From: Anabaena cylindrica PCC 7122
GTDB lineage: Bacteria > Cyanobacteriota > Cyanobacteriia > Cyanobacteriales > Nostocaceae
Reading direction: 5' to 3'
NCBI RefSeq assembly: GCF_000317695.1
Contig: NC_019771.1
Span: 2,794,001-2,858,000, forward strand
DNA length: 64,000 bases
Shown: one piece after another, positions 35,017 to 44,646 of the stretch
How positions within the stretch are numbered: position 1 is the first letter of the stretch
Layout: each line of letters opens with the position of its first letter
The notes under the pieces: generated by a model
The model's input: the letters and a program-made list of their open reading frames with translations, nothing else
Told to the model about the DNA's origin: nothing
Databases searched by the model: none
Position numbers and translations under genes: made by a program

Positions 35017-36984
35017 TTATGGCTGTGGTTTCAGAAAAATACCGATACCATTATGGACACGGGCGGCTGTATTGGGGGAACGGTCTAGTAGTTGCCCTCC
35101 CAGGTATAAACTCGTAGAACTACCACCGTCCAAGTTGAGGGCATTCACACAGCCCATAACTTGCATTAATTGGGCGTGTTCGGCTAAGGTGGGGCCATGT
35201 CCGCCAGCGCGAGTATGTACGGCAGTAATGAGCAGATTACCTGTTGTGGTGGTACAAATACCGCTACGAATAGCTTTTTCGGCTATGAAGGCGGTGCTGA
35301 ATTTTTCGGCTTTGGCATCGAGAACAATTTGCCGATTCTGTAATAATAATGGGCCTGCACCGATAATGTAAGGGTAATTGCTAAACTCATTGGGTGTAGT
35401 GGTGCTGTTAAGACTGACTTTTGTGCCAATAGGTAATTGAGAGGCGTTACTGGTAGCAGTGCCGCGTAGAGTTAGTATATAGCCGTTTTGGGGAATAGGA
35501 ATATTAGTTGTTCCAGCTTTTCCACCAGATAACTGATTGGTAATTTGGTTATTTTGGACGAATAGAAGAATTTCATTATCAATGATGGGTGTATAACTAG
35601 CTCCCCAGGCTGAGGTGTAACGGGCAATGCCGCTTTGTACGTAGCCGCTGTTAAGAAAAAGAATTGGGAAAGGCTGGTTATTGGTACTGATTAAAGTTTC
35701 ATTTAAAGTGAGACGACCAAAATAAAATTGTCCTGAATCATTCCAAGCGATCGCTCCTCGGTTTAAAATTGGCCCTGATATCCACTGATTATTCTGACGA
35801 ATTGCCCCCAAAGGAAATCTATTATTGCGGTTAAAATAACCCCCATTAATCCCTGCTACAGCTAAATAACGTTGTGCAATTTGAATCAAAGGGGCAGTAC
35901 CCGCTAAGATATCAGAACTTGCCCATATTGGTTTTAGTGTGATACCAACTTCACGGGGATTAACTTCTAACCAAACCACGGGAAAGCTTGCTGTACCTAA
36001 ATTAATAAACCTTTGTTGCCAGCGTAATCCCTTAGCCCAGGTGATATCCCTTGCTACCAAAGCATCAGGTCGAATATCAATCACTAAACGATTGGGGTTA
36101 GTAACAGCACTAATTCGCGGAGATAATCCAAAGGGAACGCTAAGATGAATATTTGTTTGGTTACTAACCATCTCCACTTTTTGAATCAGTGGTTCAGAAA
36201 TCGGTAATTGTTTTAACTGGTCTGGCGGTGTTGTCGGTTGGGGTGCATAACGTTGAATTAAGGCGTTATCAGCCTTACTATCCAGGGTAACTATCCACTC
36301 CCTATTCAATGGTGTAGCTGGTTTGTTAGTTGGCGCGTTGGCATTAACAGGTCTTTTTATAGGTTGTCCTTGTACAACTTTCCACGGAGTGGGACGATCT
36401 AAATCAACAACAAGTCTGTCACCCCAAGTTTGTTTACCTTGACGAATATTGTTAACTTGTGCTGGCGGGGTAGAAATTAACAAAATATTACCATTGGCTT
36501 GCATTTGCCAGCCTGCTGTTTGAGCAAAACTCGAAATATCTAAATAGCGATATCCTCCCCACAACTTAGCCTTAAGTGCTGGTATACCTGACGAAAACCA
36601 CTCCACTGGTTGTTGTTCAGGATTGCTGCTACTTAATAAATCTACCCCCATCAATTGCCTCAGCGCCCCATCACTAAGATGAATTGTCACCGTACCATTA
36701 CTTTCCCGTTGCTGTAACCAGGCTCCTTGCACTGTGCGACCATTGAGAGAAATTTGATTACCGGATGGTATCACTTGTGATGAAGCAGGTGTTGGTAATT
36801 GGGAAATATAGGTTGGTAAAGATTGAGTATTTGCAGCCGACTCTTGGGCTTTAGTCGCACCAGCAGTTAAGCACAGTACAGTCGAAAGAATTGAGGACAC
36901 AGAGTAGCGGAAAAATCTGCTATTGCTAATGAGGACAAGGGTATTTAGCTGTGCTTGTTGGTAACGATTCGGCATTTTGACCAT
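35017..36984 (-). CDS. NAGPA-domain (phosphodiester glycosidase-like) exported protein
   Basis: A 655-residue protein. A membrane or signal segment is near residues 25-45 (SVSSILSTVLCLTAGATKAQ). The middle, residues 80-310, resembles copper-amine-oxidase-N/AMIN-like repeats (ISLNGRTVQGAW, WGDRLVVDLDRPTPWKVVQG, RLVIDIRPDALVARDI). The C-terminal catalytic NAGPA domain has AGINGGYFNRNNRFPLGAIR, GAIAWND, YIIGAGPLLLQ and ALNLDGGSSTSLYLGGQLLD. Family members uncap GlcNAc-phosphodiesters or act on exopolysaccharide. An envelope or exopolysaccharide role is inferred, consistent with the glycan genes nearby. Confidence 0.88.
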   Translation of the reverse strand: MVKMPNRYQQAQLNTLVLISNSRFFRYSVSSILSTVLCLTAGATKAQESAANTQSLPTYISQLPTPASSQVIPSGNQISLNGRTVQGAWLQQRESNGTVTIHLSDGALRQLMGVDLLSSSNPEQQPVEWFSSGIPALKAKLWGGYRYLDISSFAQTAGWQMQANGNILLISTPPAQVNNIRQGKQTWGDRLVVDLDRPTPWKVVQGQPIKRPVNANAPTNKPATPLNREWIVTLDSKADNALIQRYAPQPTTPPDQLKQLPISEPLIQKVEMVSNQTNIHLSVPFGLSPRISAVTNPNRLVIDIRPDALVARDITWAKGLRWQQRFINLGTASFPVVWLEVNPREVGITLKPIWASSDILAGTAPLIQIAQRYLAVAGINGGYFNRNNRFPLGAIRQNNQWISGPILNRGAIAWNDSGQFYFGRLTLNETLISTNNQPFPILFLNSGYVQSGIARYTSAWGASYTPIIDNEILLFVQNNQITNQLSGGKAGTTNIPIPQNGYILTLRGTATSNASQLPIGTKVSLNSTTTPNEFSNYPYIIGAGPLLLQNRQIVLDAKAEKFSTAFIAEKAIRSGICTTTTGNLLITAVHTRAGGHGPTLAEHAQLMQVMGCVNALNLDGGSSTSLYLGGQLLDRSPNTAARVHNGIGIFLKPQP

Positions 36985-37761
36985 CCTGACCTAAGTATTT
37001 TTGAACGTTACCAGCTTAAGCTAGTATGGGGAAATATTAAAAAAATATGTTTTTGCTTTTCAACAATCGTGATATTATGTAGGTTGGATTTTTCTATCTT
37101 GTAAAAACTGGCAAGCAAATTTTACGCCAAAATTACCAACGCACAATGTTCTTAAGGACACCATCCTTAAACAAGCTATAATAGTAGTCTTGATATTCAA
37201 ACCTAGATGAAAAAATTCCCTGCTCACCGATAGCTGCCACTGTTGCGACTTTAAGTGAGGTCTAGTTGATGACAAGACAAGTGGCAATAAGTAAGCAGTA
37301 AAAATATAGACGACAACAGAAGCTATTTTAGGAATTGTCAAATGGGCATATAGTGTAATACGCTGACTTCGTTGCTGCATCAGGATAATTGCGGCTTTCA
37401 GGACATTAGACTGTTCAGTTGAAATTTGATTTCAGGTATGCCGAGATAGGTAATATCTGACAGTTATCCTTTATCTGGTCAAAAAGGATTGAAAAATACT
37501 TAGCTTTACCACACTAAATAGAAGTAATGTCAGGGAAACCAAATTATTCGCGCAAAGTTAGTTTTTCCAGCAGTGCATAAGCAAATAAAAAAATAACGCG
37601 GTGATTTTAACACGAGTGAGCTAAAAAGTTAACTCGAAGTTAAAATTTTTTTTCCCTAAATTTTCGTGACTATTTATTTCTCCAACGCTCAATCTTAGAA
37701 ATTTTTTCCCAGCAGTAGCAACAGTGGCAAAATCTGTAACTCAACATTTCAGGAATAGAGT
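36985..37761. other. Intergenic region, 777 bp, upstream of glsF
   Basis: AT-rich region between divergent genes, with no NtcA box (GTA-N8-TAC) recognised. It holds a 101-codon minus-strand frame (37075-37380) with one hydrophobic stretch but no recognisable family or ribosome binding site; I do not accept it as a gene. AGGA eight bases before the glsF ATG is the ribosome binding site. Confidence 0.45.
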
Positions 37762-40700
37762 ATGAATCATCAACAGTTAAATCAGGGTCACAAAAACACA
37801 TTGTCGGAGATGGAAAATAAAGATACCTTCCAAGGGCAAAAGTGGTTAGTAGAAGAAAGAGATGCCTGTGGTGTGGGCTTTATTGCCCATCGTCAAAATA
37901 GTTCCAGCCATGAAATTTTGGCAAAAGCTTTAACTGCCCTTACTTGCCTAGAACACAGAGGCGGTTGTAGTGCTGACCAAGATTCTGGTGATGGTGCAGG
38001 CATCTTGACAGCGATTCCTTGGGAATTGTTTCAACAAGAAGGAATTGATGTTGCCAACACTGGCAAAATGGCAGTAGGAATGATATTCTTACCCCAAGAC
38101 CAGAAAGCAGCCCAACAAGCAAAAGCTGTATTTGAGCAAGTAGCGGCTGAAGAAAAATTCACTGTACTGGGCTGGCGAGTAGTCCCTGTGCGTTCAGATG
38201 TCTTAGGGTTGCAAGCAAAAGAAAATCAACCCCAAATAGAACAAGTTTTTTTAGCTTCGGCTGATAAAAGCGGTGACGAATTAGAACGGGAATTGTATAT
38301 TACCCGCCGTCGCATTGTCAAAGCTGCCAAAAATATCTCAGAAGAATTTTATGTTTGCTCCTTATCTGTCCGCACAATCGTCTACAAAGGGATGGTGCGT
38401 TCATCTGTATTGGGAGAATTTTACGAAGATTTAAAAAATCCAGCTTTTAAAATCGCTTTTGCTGTTTATCATCGCCGCTTTAGTACCAACACGATGCCGA
38501 AATGGCCTTTGGCACAACCAATGCGGCTATTGGGTCACAATGGTGAAATCAATACACTGTTGGGCAACATTAACTGGATGATGGCACGGGAAGCCACCTT
38601 AGATCACCCTGTATGGAATGGTCGAGAAGATGAATTTAAGCCACTGGTAAATATTGACAGCAGCGATTCAGCCACCCTTGACAACGTGCTGGAGTTGCTC
38701 GTCCGTTCTGGCCGCAGCCCCTTGGAAGCCTTAATGATGATGGTTCCAGAGGCTTATAAAAATCAACCTTCTTTACAAAATTATCCAGAAATTGTTGATT
38801 TCTATGAATATTACAGCGGTTTGCAAGAAGCCTGGGACGGCCCTGCACTTTTGGTATTTAGTGATGGGAAAAGAGTTGGTGCTACTTTAGACCGCAATGG
38901 TTTAAGACCGGCTCGCTATGTGATTACTAAAGATGACTATATTGTGGTTGCTTCCGAAGCTGGTGTGATTGAATTCCCAGAAGCTGACATTTTGGAAAAA
39001 GGCAGATTGGGACCAGGACAAATGATTGCTGTGGATTTAAGCAGCAATGAGATTTTGAAGAACTGGGAAATTAAACAGCGTATTGCTAACTTACATCCCT
39101 ATGGCGATTGGTTGCAACAACACCGTCAAGAGTTGAAACAGTTGGTAAAACCATCAGTTGCTAATGGTAATGGTAACGGTCATCATCCAACTGACGATGG
39201 ACATCTAACTGCTGAGAAACTGGATAAACAAACTTTACTGCAACAGCAAATTGCTTTTGGCTACACCACAGAAGATGTAGAAATGGTGATTCAGCCTATG
39301 GCTAACACTGGTGCAGAACCGACTTTCTGCATGGGGGATGATATTCCTTTAGCGGTGCTGTCAGAAAAACCACACTTGCTGTATGACTATTTCAAACAGC
39401 GTTTTGCTCAGGTGACAAACCCACCTATTGACCCATTACGGGAAAAGCTGGTGATGTCCTTGACTGTGGAATTGGGAGAAAGAGGTAATTTATTAGATCC
39501 TCAACCAGAACACGCCCGCAGACTGAAGCTAGAATCACCTGTGCTGACGGAAAGTGAGTTAACCGCAATTAAGCTGTCTGGTTTTGCGACTGCTGAGTTG
39601 TCAACTTTGTTCTCTATTGCTGCTGGCCCAAATAGTTTAAAAGCCGCTGTGGAAGCTTTACAACAACAAGCGGCGGAATCAGTGCGGGCTGGTGCGAAGA
39701 TTTTGATATTGAGTGATAAGATTCACCCCACTCTTAATCAGGGTGAAAAAGAGGGGATAAGTGCCGAATATACTTATATTCCACCTTTGTTGGCTGTGGG
39801 TGCGGTTCACCATTACTTAATCCGCGAAGGTGTGCGGATGAAAACATCTTTGGTTGTTCATACTGCCCAATGTTGGAGTACCCATCACTTTGCTTGTCTT
39901 TTGGGATACGGTGCTGGCGCGGTTTGCCCATATATGGCTTTGGATACTGTGCGTGATTGGTGGTCTGACCCGAAAACGCAACAGTTTATGCAAAGGGGGA
40001 AAATTAATAATCTGACTCTGGAACAAGCGATCGCAAATTATCGCCAAGCTGTAGAATCAGGTTTGTTGAAAATTCTCTCCAAAATGGGAATTTCTCTGCT
40101 TTCTAGCTATCAAGCAGCACAAATCTTTGAAGCTATTGGTATTGGTGGAGATTTGTTAGCTTTGGGTTTCTGGGGGACAACTTCCCGTATTGGTGGGCTG
40201 AGTTGTTCGGAACTAGCTCAAGAGGTGCTTTCTTTCCACAGCAAGGGTTTCCCAGAACTGTCAGCCAAGAAGTTAGAAAATCTGGGGTTTGTCCAGTATC
40301 GTCCCGGTGGTGAATATCATAGCAATAGCCCGGAACTGGTGAAGGCGCTGCATAAGGCTGTAGATGGGAAGAATTATGACCATTACGAAGTTTATAAACA
40401 GCATTTGCAAAGTAGACCAGCAACGGCTTTGCGAGATTTATTAGATTTTACAAGCGACCGCTCATCTATCCCCATCGAAGAAGTAGAATCAGTCAGTGAG
40501 ATTGCTCAACGCTTCTGTACTGGAGGAATGTCTTTAGGTGCGCTGTCACGGGAAGCCCATGAAACTTTAGCGATCGCTATGAATCGCATTGGTGGTAAAT
40601 CTAATTCTGGTGAAGGTGGCGAAGATCCAGTTCGTTACAAAGTATTAAATGATGTTGACGCAACGGGACATTCACCCACTCTCCCCCATTTGAATGGTTT

Positions 40701-42465
40701 GAGAAATGGTGACACAGCTTCTAGCGCCATCAAACAAGTTGCTTCCGGTCGTTTTGGTGTCACCCCAGGATACCTAGCCAGTGCCAAACAAATTGAAATC
40801 AAAATCGCCCAGGGCGCAAAACCAGGTGAAGGTGGACAACTACCGGGGCCAAAAGTCAGCCCCTATATCGCTATGTTGCGCCGTTCTAAACCTGGTGTAA
40901 CTCTGATTTCGCCACCACCCCACCATGATATTTACTCAATTGAAGACCTAGCGCAGTTGATTTTTGACCTGCATCAAATTAACCCAAAAGCACAGGTTTC
41001 AGTAAAATTAGTGGCTGAAATCGGGATTGGCACAATTGCGGCTGGTGTAGCCAAAGCCAACGCCGATATTATCCAAATTTCCGGTCATGATGGTGGTACT
41101 GGCGCATCTCCTTTGAGTTCTATTAAACACGCTGGTAGTCCGTGGGAACTCGGATTAAGTGAAGTGCATCGGGTGTTGATGGAAAATGGATTGCGCGATC
41201 GCGTCACCTTAAGAGTTGATGGTGGTCTTAAGAGTGGTTGGGATGTCCTCGTTGGGGCTTTAATGGGCGCTGAAGAGTTCGGTTTCGGCTCTATCGCCAT
41301 GATTGCTGAAGGTTGTATTATGGCGCGGGTATGTCATTTAAATACCTGTCCCAAAGGCGTGGCTACTCAAAAAGAAGAATTACGCCAACGCTTTACAGGT
41401 ATCCCCGAAAACGTGGTTAATTTCTTCTATTTTGTCGCTGAAGAAGTACGCAGTCTATTAGCTAAACTGGGTTATCGTTCCTTGACAGAATTGACTGGTA
41501 GGGCGGATTTGTTCACTGTCCGTTCTGATGTGAAATTGAATAAAACTCAAGCCCTAAACCTAGACTGCTTAACTAAGCTACCAGATGCAAAACAAAACCG
41601 TAGCTGGTTGGAGCATGAAAAAGTCCACAGCAATGGATCTGTTTTAGATGACCAAATTTTAGCTGATACGGATATTCAAGCCGCAATTAGCAATCAATCG
41701 ACAATCAGTAAGACTTTTAACGTTGTCAACACCGATAGAACCGTAGGATCAAGATTAGCAGGAGCGATCGCATCCCAGTATGGTGATAGCGGCTTTGAAG
41801 GGCAAATTAACCTCAATTTTCAAGGTAGCATCGGGCAAAGCTTTGGCGCATTTAACCTACCTGGCTTAACTCTGACTTTGACAGGGGAAGCTAACGACTA
41901 TGTAGGTAAGGGGATGCACGGTGGGGAGATTATCATCAAACCCCCAGCAAATGCTAACTATGACCCGTCACAAAACGTGATTGTTGGCAATACCTGTCTT
42001 TATGGTGCGACTGGTGGCGTATTATTTGCCAACGGTTTAGCCGGAGAACGGTTTGCTGTGCGTAATTCTAAAGGTACAGCAGTAATTGAAGGGGCTGGTG
42101 ATCACTGCTGTGAGTATATGACTGGTGGTGTGATTGTGGTTTTGGGTAAAGTCGGCCGCAACGTAGGTGCGGGGATGACTGGAGGACTGGGATACTTCTT
42201 AGATGAAGATGGTGCTTTCCCTGAGTTAGTTAACAAAGCTATTGTTAAAACTCAGCGCGTAGTTACAGAAACTGGTGCGAAACAACTTTATGAATTAATT
42301 AAAGCTCATAGTGATCGCACCAATTCACCCAAAGCACAACTAATTTTACAAAACTGGGAAGAATTTCTACCCAAGTTTTGGCAGTTAGTTCCACCTTCTG
42401 AATCTGACAGTCCTGAAGCCAATCCTGAAGCAACTTCAGAACAAAAACAGCTAAGTTCTGTTTAA
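37762..42465 (+). CDS. glsF: Ferredoxin-dependent glutamate synthase (Fd-GOGAT)
   Basis: 1567 residues. After a 35-residue propeptide the mature enzyme begins at Cys36 in ERDACGVGFIAHRQ, the nucleophile of the class II amidotransferase domain (to about 430). The central and FMN domains follow (GGKSNSGEGGEDPVRYK, KPGEGGQLPGPKVSPYIAML, ISGHDGGTGASPLSSIKHAG), then the 3Fe-4S cysteine cluster in CIMARVCHLNTCPKGVAT and the beta-helix GXGXG domain. It makes two glutamates from glutamine and 2-oxoglutarate with reduced ferredoxin and is central to nitrogen assimilation with glutamine synthetase. Full length, no disruption. Confidence 0.97.
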   Translation: MNHQQLNQGHKNTLSEMENKDTFQGQKWLVEERDACGVGFIAHRQNSSSHEILAKALTALTCLEHRGGCSADQDSGDGAGILTAIPWELFQQEGIDVANTGKMAVGMIFLPQDQKAAQQAKAVFEQVAAEEKFTVLGWRVVPVRSDVLGLQAKENQPQIEQVFLASADKSGDELERELYITRRRIVKAAKNISEEFYVCSLSVRTIVYKGMVRSSVLGEFYEDLKNPAFKIAFAVYHRRFSTNTMPKWPLAQPMRLLGHNGEINTLLGNINWMMAREATLDHPVWNGREDEFKPLVNIDSSDSATLDNVLELLVRSGRSPLEALMMMVPEAYKNQPSLQNYPEIVDFYEYYSGLQEAWDGPALLVFSDGKRVGATLDRNGLRPARYVITKDDYIVVASEAGVIEFPEADILEKGRLGPGQMIAVDLSSNEILKNWEIKQRIANLHPYGDWLQQHRQELKQLVKPSVANGNGNGHHPTDDGHLTAEKLDKQTLLQQQIAFGYTTEDVEMVIQPMANTGAEPTFCMGDDIPLAVLSEKPHLLYDYFKQRFAQVTNPPIDPLREKLVMSLTVELGERGNLLDPQPEHARRLKLESPVLTESELTAIKLSGFATAELSTLFSIAAGPNSLKAAVEALQQQAAESVRAGAKILILSDKIHPTLNQGEKEGISAEYTYIPPLLAVGAVHHYLIREGVRMKTSLVVHTAQCWSTHHFACLLGYGAGAVCPYMALDTVRDWWSDPKTQQFMQRGKINNLTLEQAIANYRQAVESGLLKILSKMGISLLSSYQAAQIFEAIGIGGDLLALGFWGTTSRIGGLSCSELAQEVLSFHSKGFPELSAKKLENLGFVQYRPGGEYHSNSPELVKALHKAVDGKNYDHYEVYKQHLQSRPATALRDLLDFTSDRSSIPIEEVESVSEIAQRFCTGGMSLGALSREAHETLAIAMNRIGGKSNSGEGGEDPVRYKVLNDVDATGHSPTLPHLNGLRNGDTASSAIKQVASGRFGVTPGYLASAKQIEIKIAQGAKPGEGGQLPGPKVSPYIAMLRRSKPGVTLISPPPHHDIYSIEDLAQLIFDLHQINPKAQVSVKLVAEIGIGTIAAGVAKANADIIQISGHDGGTGASPLSSIKHAGSPWELGLSEVHRVLMENGLRDRVTLRVDGGLKSGWDVLVGALMGAEEFGFGSIAMIAEGCIMARVCHLNTCPKGVATQKEELRQRFTGIPENVVNFFYFVAEEVRSLLAKLGYRSLTELTGRADLFTVRSDVKLNKTQALNLDCLTKLPDAKQNRSWLEHEKVHSNGSVLDDQILADTDIQAAISNQSTISKTFNVVNTDRTVGSRLAGAIASQYGDSGFEGQINLNFQGSIGQSFGAFNLPGLTLTLTGEANDYVGKGMHGGEIIIKPPANANYDPSQNVIVGNTCLYGATGGVLFANGLAGERFAVRNSKGTAVIEGAGDHCCEYMTGGVIVVLGKVGRNVGAGMTGGLGYFLDEDGAFPELVNKAIVKTQRVVTETGAKQLYELIKAHSDRTNSPKAQLILQNWEEFLPKFWQLVPPSESDSPEANPEATSEQKQLSSV

Positions 42466-42471
42466 TTCTAG

Positions 42472-42490
42472 GGGCGGGGAGAACCCGCCC
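42472..42490. terminator. GC-rich hairpin between convergent glsF and deacetylase genes
   Basis: GGGCGGG, loop GAGAA, CCCGCCC: a perfect 7-bp G/C stem, 6 bp after the glsF stop. There is no strong T-run in either direction; a bidirectional terminator or 3'-end hairpin is inferred from position. Confidence 0.55.
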
Positions 42491-42506
42491 TTCAAGGTTT
42501 CCCTAG

Positions 42507-43415
42507 TTACTTCTTCTTAGCCATTAACTCTAGGTTTTTATCTTGCATTTCTAAAAGTTCTGGAATAGTAACAAAGTCATAACCCTGCTTGCGGAATCTA
42601 CTGATAATTTCTGGTAAAGCTTTGACGGTGTGAGTGCGATCGCCACCACCATCATGCATTAACACAATCCCACCAGGTTTTGCTCCCCTGAATACATTGT
42701 TAATCAACCTTGGTACGCCAGGACGAGAATAATCTATTGAATCTGTAGACCACATAATAGTTGCATACTTGTTGCTTTTAGCATAAGCTACTACTCCATT
42801 CTTCATATTGCCTCCAGGTGGACGAAACAAACTAGTTTTTACACCTGTAGTTTTATAAATAATATCTGTAGTATTAGCAACTTCATAGGCTGCCATTTGC
42901 GGGTTCATGTGGTGATACCAATGATGCCAGGTATGATTAGCAATGGTGTGACCATCGGTAACTACCCGCTTGGTTAAGTCGGGATAATTCTTGACATTTT
43001 GCCCAACAACAAAAAATGTTCCTTTGATCTTATTCTTCTTGAGAATATCCAATACTTGGATTGTACTATTAGGCCAAGGCCCATCATCAAACGTTAGAGC
43101 AATAACTTTTTGTTCTGGAGAGAGCTTAACTTCCTTAATAGTTTCCCCTTGAAACCTTAATGGTACATCGGTAGTAATCCCTTTCGCTTGCGCTTCTTGC
43201 TGCCAACTGGAGAGCATTGTCTCCTTAAATTCTTCAATACGCTCCTGAGTTCCTACTTTAGTATGGATATAATTAATACTAGTATCTTGGCTAATTTGAG
43301 CCTCAGATGTATTAGGTCTAACAAGCATCATAAAGCCAATACCCAACGTACCAGCTAAACCAACCAACGCAATTAATATTCCCTGAGTCCAAAAAAATGA
43401 CTTATTGTTTTCCAC
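42507..43415 (-). CDS. Polysaccharide deacetylase (NodB domain), membrane-anchored
   Basis: A 302-residue CE4 enzyme. An N-terminal anchor (ILIALVGLAGTLGIGFMMLV) precedes the NodB domain, residues 105-290: ALTFDDGPWPNS with catalytic Asp and metal Asp, zinc-binding His residues in HTIANHTWHHW, RPPGGN and MWSTDSIDYSRPG, and the C-terminal LMHDGGGDR. It removes N-acetyl groups from peptidoglycan or exopolysaccharide. The start is GTG with AAGGAG nine bases upstream. It stands next to other envelope-glycan genes. Confidence 0.93.
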   Translation of the reverse strand: MENNKSFFWTQGILIALVGLAGTLGIGFMMLVRPNTSEAQISQDTSINYIHTKVGTQERIEEFKETMLSSWQQEAQAKGITTDVPLRFQGETIKEVKLSPEQKVIALTFDDGPWPNSTIQVLDILKKNKIKGTFFVVGQNVKNYPDLTKRVVTDGHTIANHTWHHWYHHMNPQMAAYEVANTTDIIYKTTGVKTSLFRPPGGNMKNGVVAYAKSNKYATIMWSTDSIDYSRPGVPRLINNVFRGAKPGGIVLMHDGGGDRTHTVKALPEIISRFRKQGYDFVTIPELLEMQDKNLELMAKKK

Positions 43416-43993
43416 CGCATAGCTCCTTCAAAAGTTGAACCATCAGTCATGCTTCTGACGGTAGGTTATAACACACTTTGTCTAGATATTTGTCAATATC
43501 GCCGGATCATAAATCAATAATTATTCCATATAATCCAGACTTTAGGAATAAACGATCTACCATTAAATAACGGCACAAACTATCAGTAACATTACTGTAA
43601 ATGTATATTTTACTGCTCAAGTTTCTACCTTGTATTGAAAGAAAAAATTCAATTTTTACGGCATTAAGTTTTTTTGAGAAGCTATGAAATAGATAAACGA
43701 AAAGAACTGATGCTAGTTTCCCATAATCAAGGCTGAGTTATTTGTTAACATAGATACTCTTCAAACATACAAAAAAAAGTATTTTCTTAATAAAAAATTA
43801 GGAAATAATTATTCCGAGTGTTAGTCAGAATACTGCTTACTGGGTAACAATCATGAATCTTGAAGAAGAATTCTGTTCGATAAAACTTTCAAAATGTAAA
43901 TACCCAAATTTTTTGAGCAGTCAAAATTCTGGATATTCCCAAGAGTGAAGAAGCTTATGCACTAAGAGGATTTTATTAGTAACTGTTGCTGTA
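43416..43993. other. Intergenic region, 578 bp, nothing recognised
   Basis: AT-rich region between the deacetylase start and the end of the SMR-like gene, without an open frame, tRNA or strong inverted repeat that I could see. Confidence 0.45.
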
Positions 43994-44361
43994 TTATTTT
44001 TTCCAAACCACTAATATTACTCCTGTGACTATTAAACTTAATCCCACAATACGGATGAAAGGTATAGGTTCTTTTAAAAAAAGAACCCTAATAATACCGA
44101 AAATATATAACCAACTGATACCGCAGGAGCAGCAACACTAAGATTTACTCTTGTTAGTAGTAAAATGTAAGCGATCGCACCAATACCATAACAGCTTAGT
44201 CCTAATAAAAGTTCTGGTATGGTGATCATGTTGACAATCAGGCTAAAAATGTTCCCAGCATCAACCTTACCTAATTTGATTGCCCCCATTTTTAATAAAA
44301 ATTGCCCAGCAACGCTGATAAGAACTGATACTAGTAATAAACTAAATTCTGGTGAAGACAC
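43994..44361 (-). CDS. SMR/EamA-like (ArnE/ArnF-type) membrane protein, frameshifted
   Basis: Four-span small transporter: SLLLVSVLISVAGQFLLKMG, an internal span near ELLLGLSCYGIGAIAYILLL, and SVAAPAVSVGYIFSVLLGFF. In the zero frame it stops at 44074 after FFF. Adding one T to the T7 run (A7 at 44076-44082 on the plus strand) continues it as LKEPIPFIRIVGLSLIVTG then VILVVWKK and a stop at 43994-43996, the normal end of this family. So it is either a one-base loss, a slippage-expressed gene or a sequence error. ArnE/F-type proteins flip polyprenyl-phosphate sugars; the upstream GT2 gene fits that role. The start is GTG. Confidence 0.72.
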
Positions 44362-44534
44362 AAATTTTACCTAAATCTCTGTAATTCTGATTTTTTAGAT
44401 AAACAACAAGAACAGTGACTGCTGAGAGAAGTCCGAATATAAAGCGGTTTCCAATTATATGAGGCACATCTTAGCCCCCTCATCGCTTGCGGTGAACCAT
44501 CGCTGTAGGCAGGTTTCCCAACGTAGACGACTGG

Positions 44535-44587
44535 TGTAAAGTCCTGTGGGCAATGGCTGCGCTTACCGCGTAGCGTGCCGGAGGCAT
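44535..44587. repeat. 53-bp dispersed palindromic repeat, copy B
   Basis: TGTAAAGTCCTGTGGGCAAT followed by GCGCTTACCGCGTAGCGTGC and ending GGAGGCAT. It is the same length as copy A (34022-34074) and differs at only about ten positions. It is located in the spacer between the GT2 and SMR-like genes. Confidence 0.75.
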
Positions 44588-44646
44588 CACCCGAAGGGGT
44601 TGGGGTTCTTGTACCTCAGAATATCGGGAAGTTCTGTATAAGCAGA

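Noticed and set aside
37075..37380. A 101-codon minus-strand frame upstream of glsF
   Set aside because: No ribosome binding site, no recognisable family and composition like non-coding DNA.
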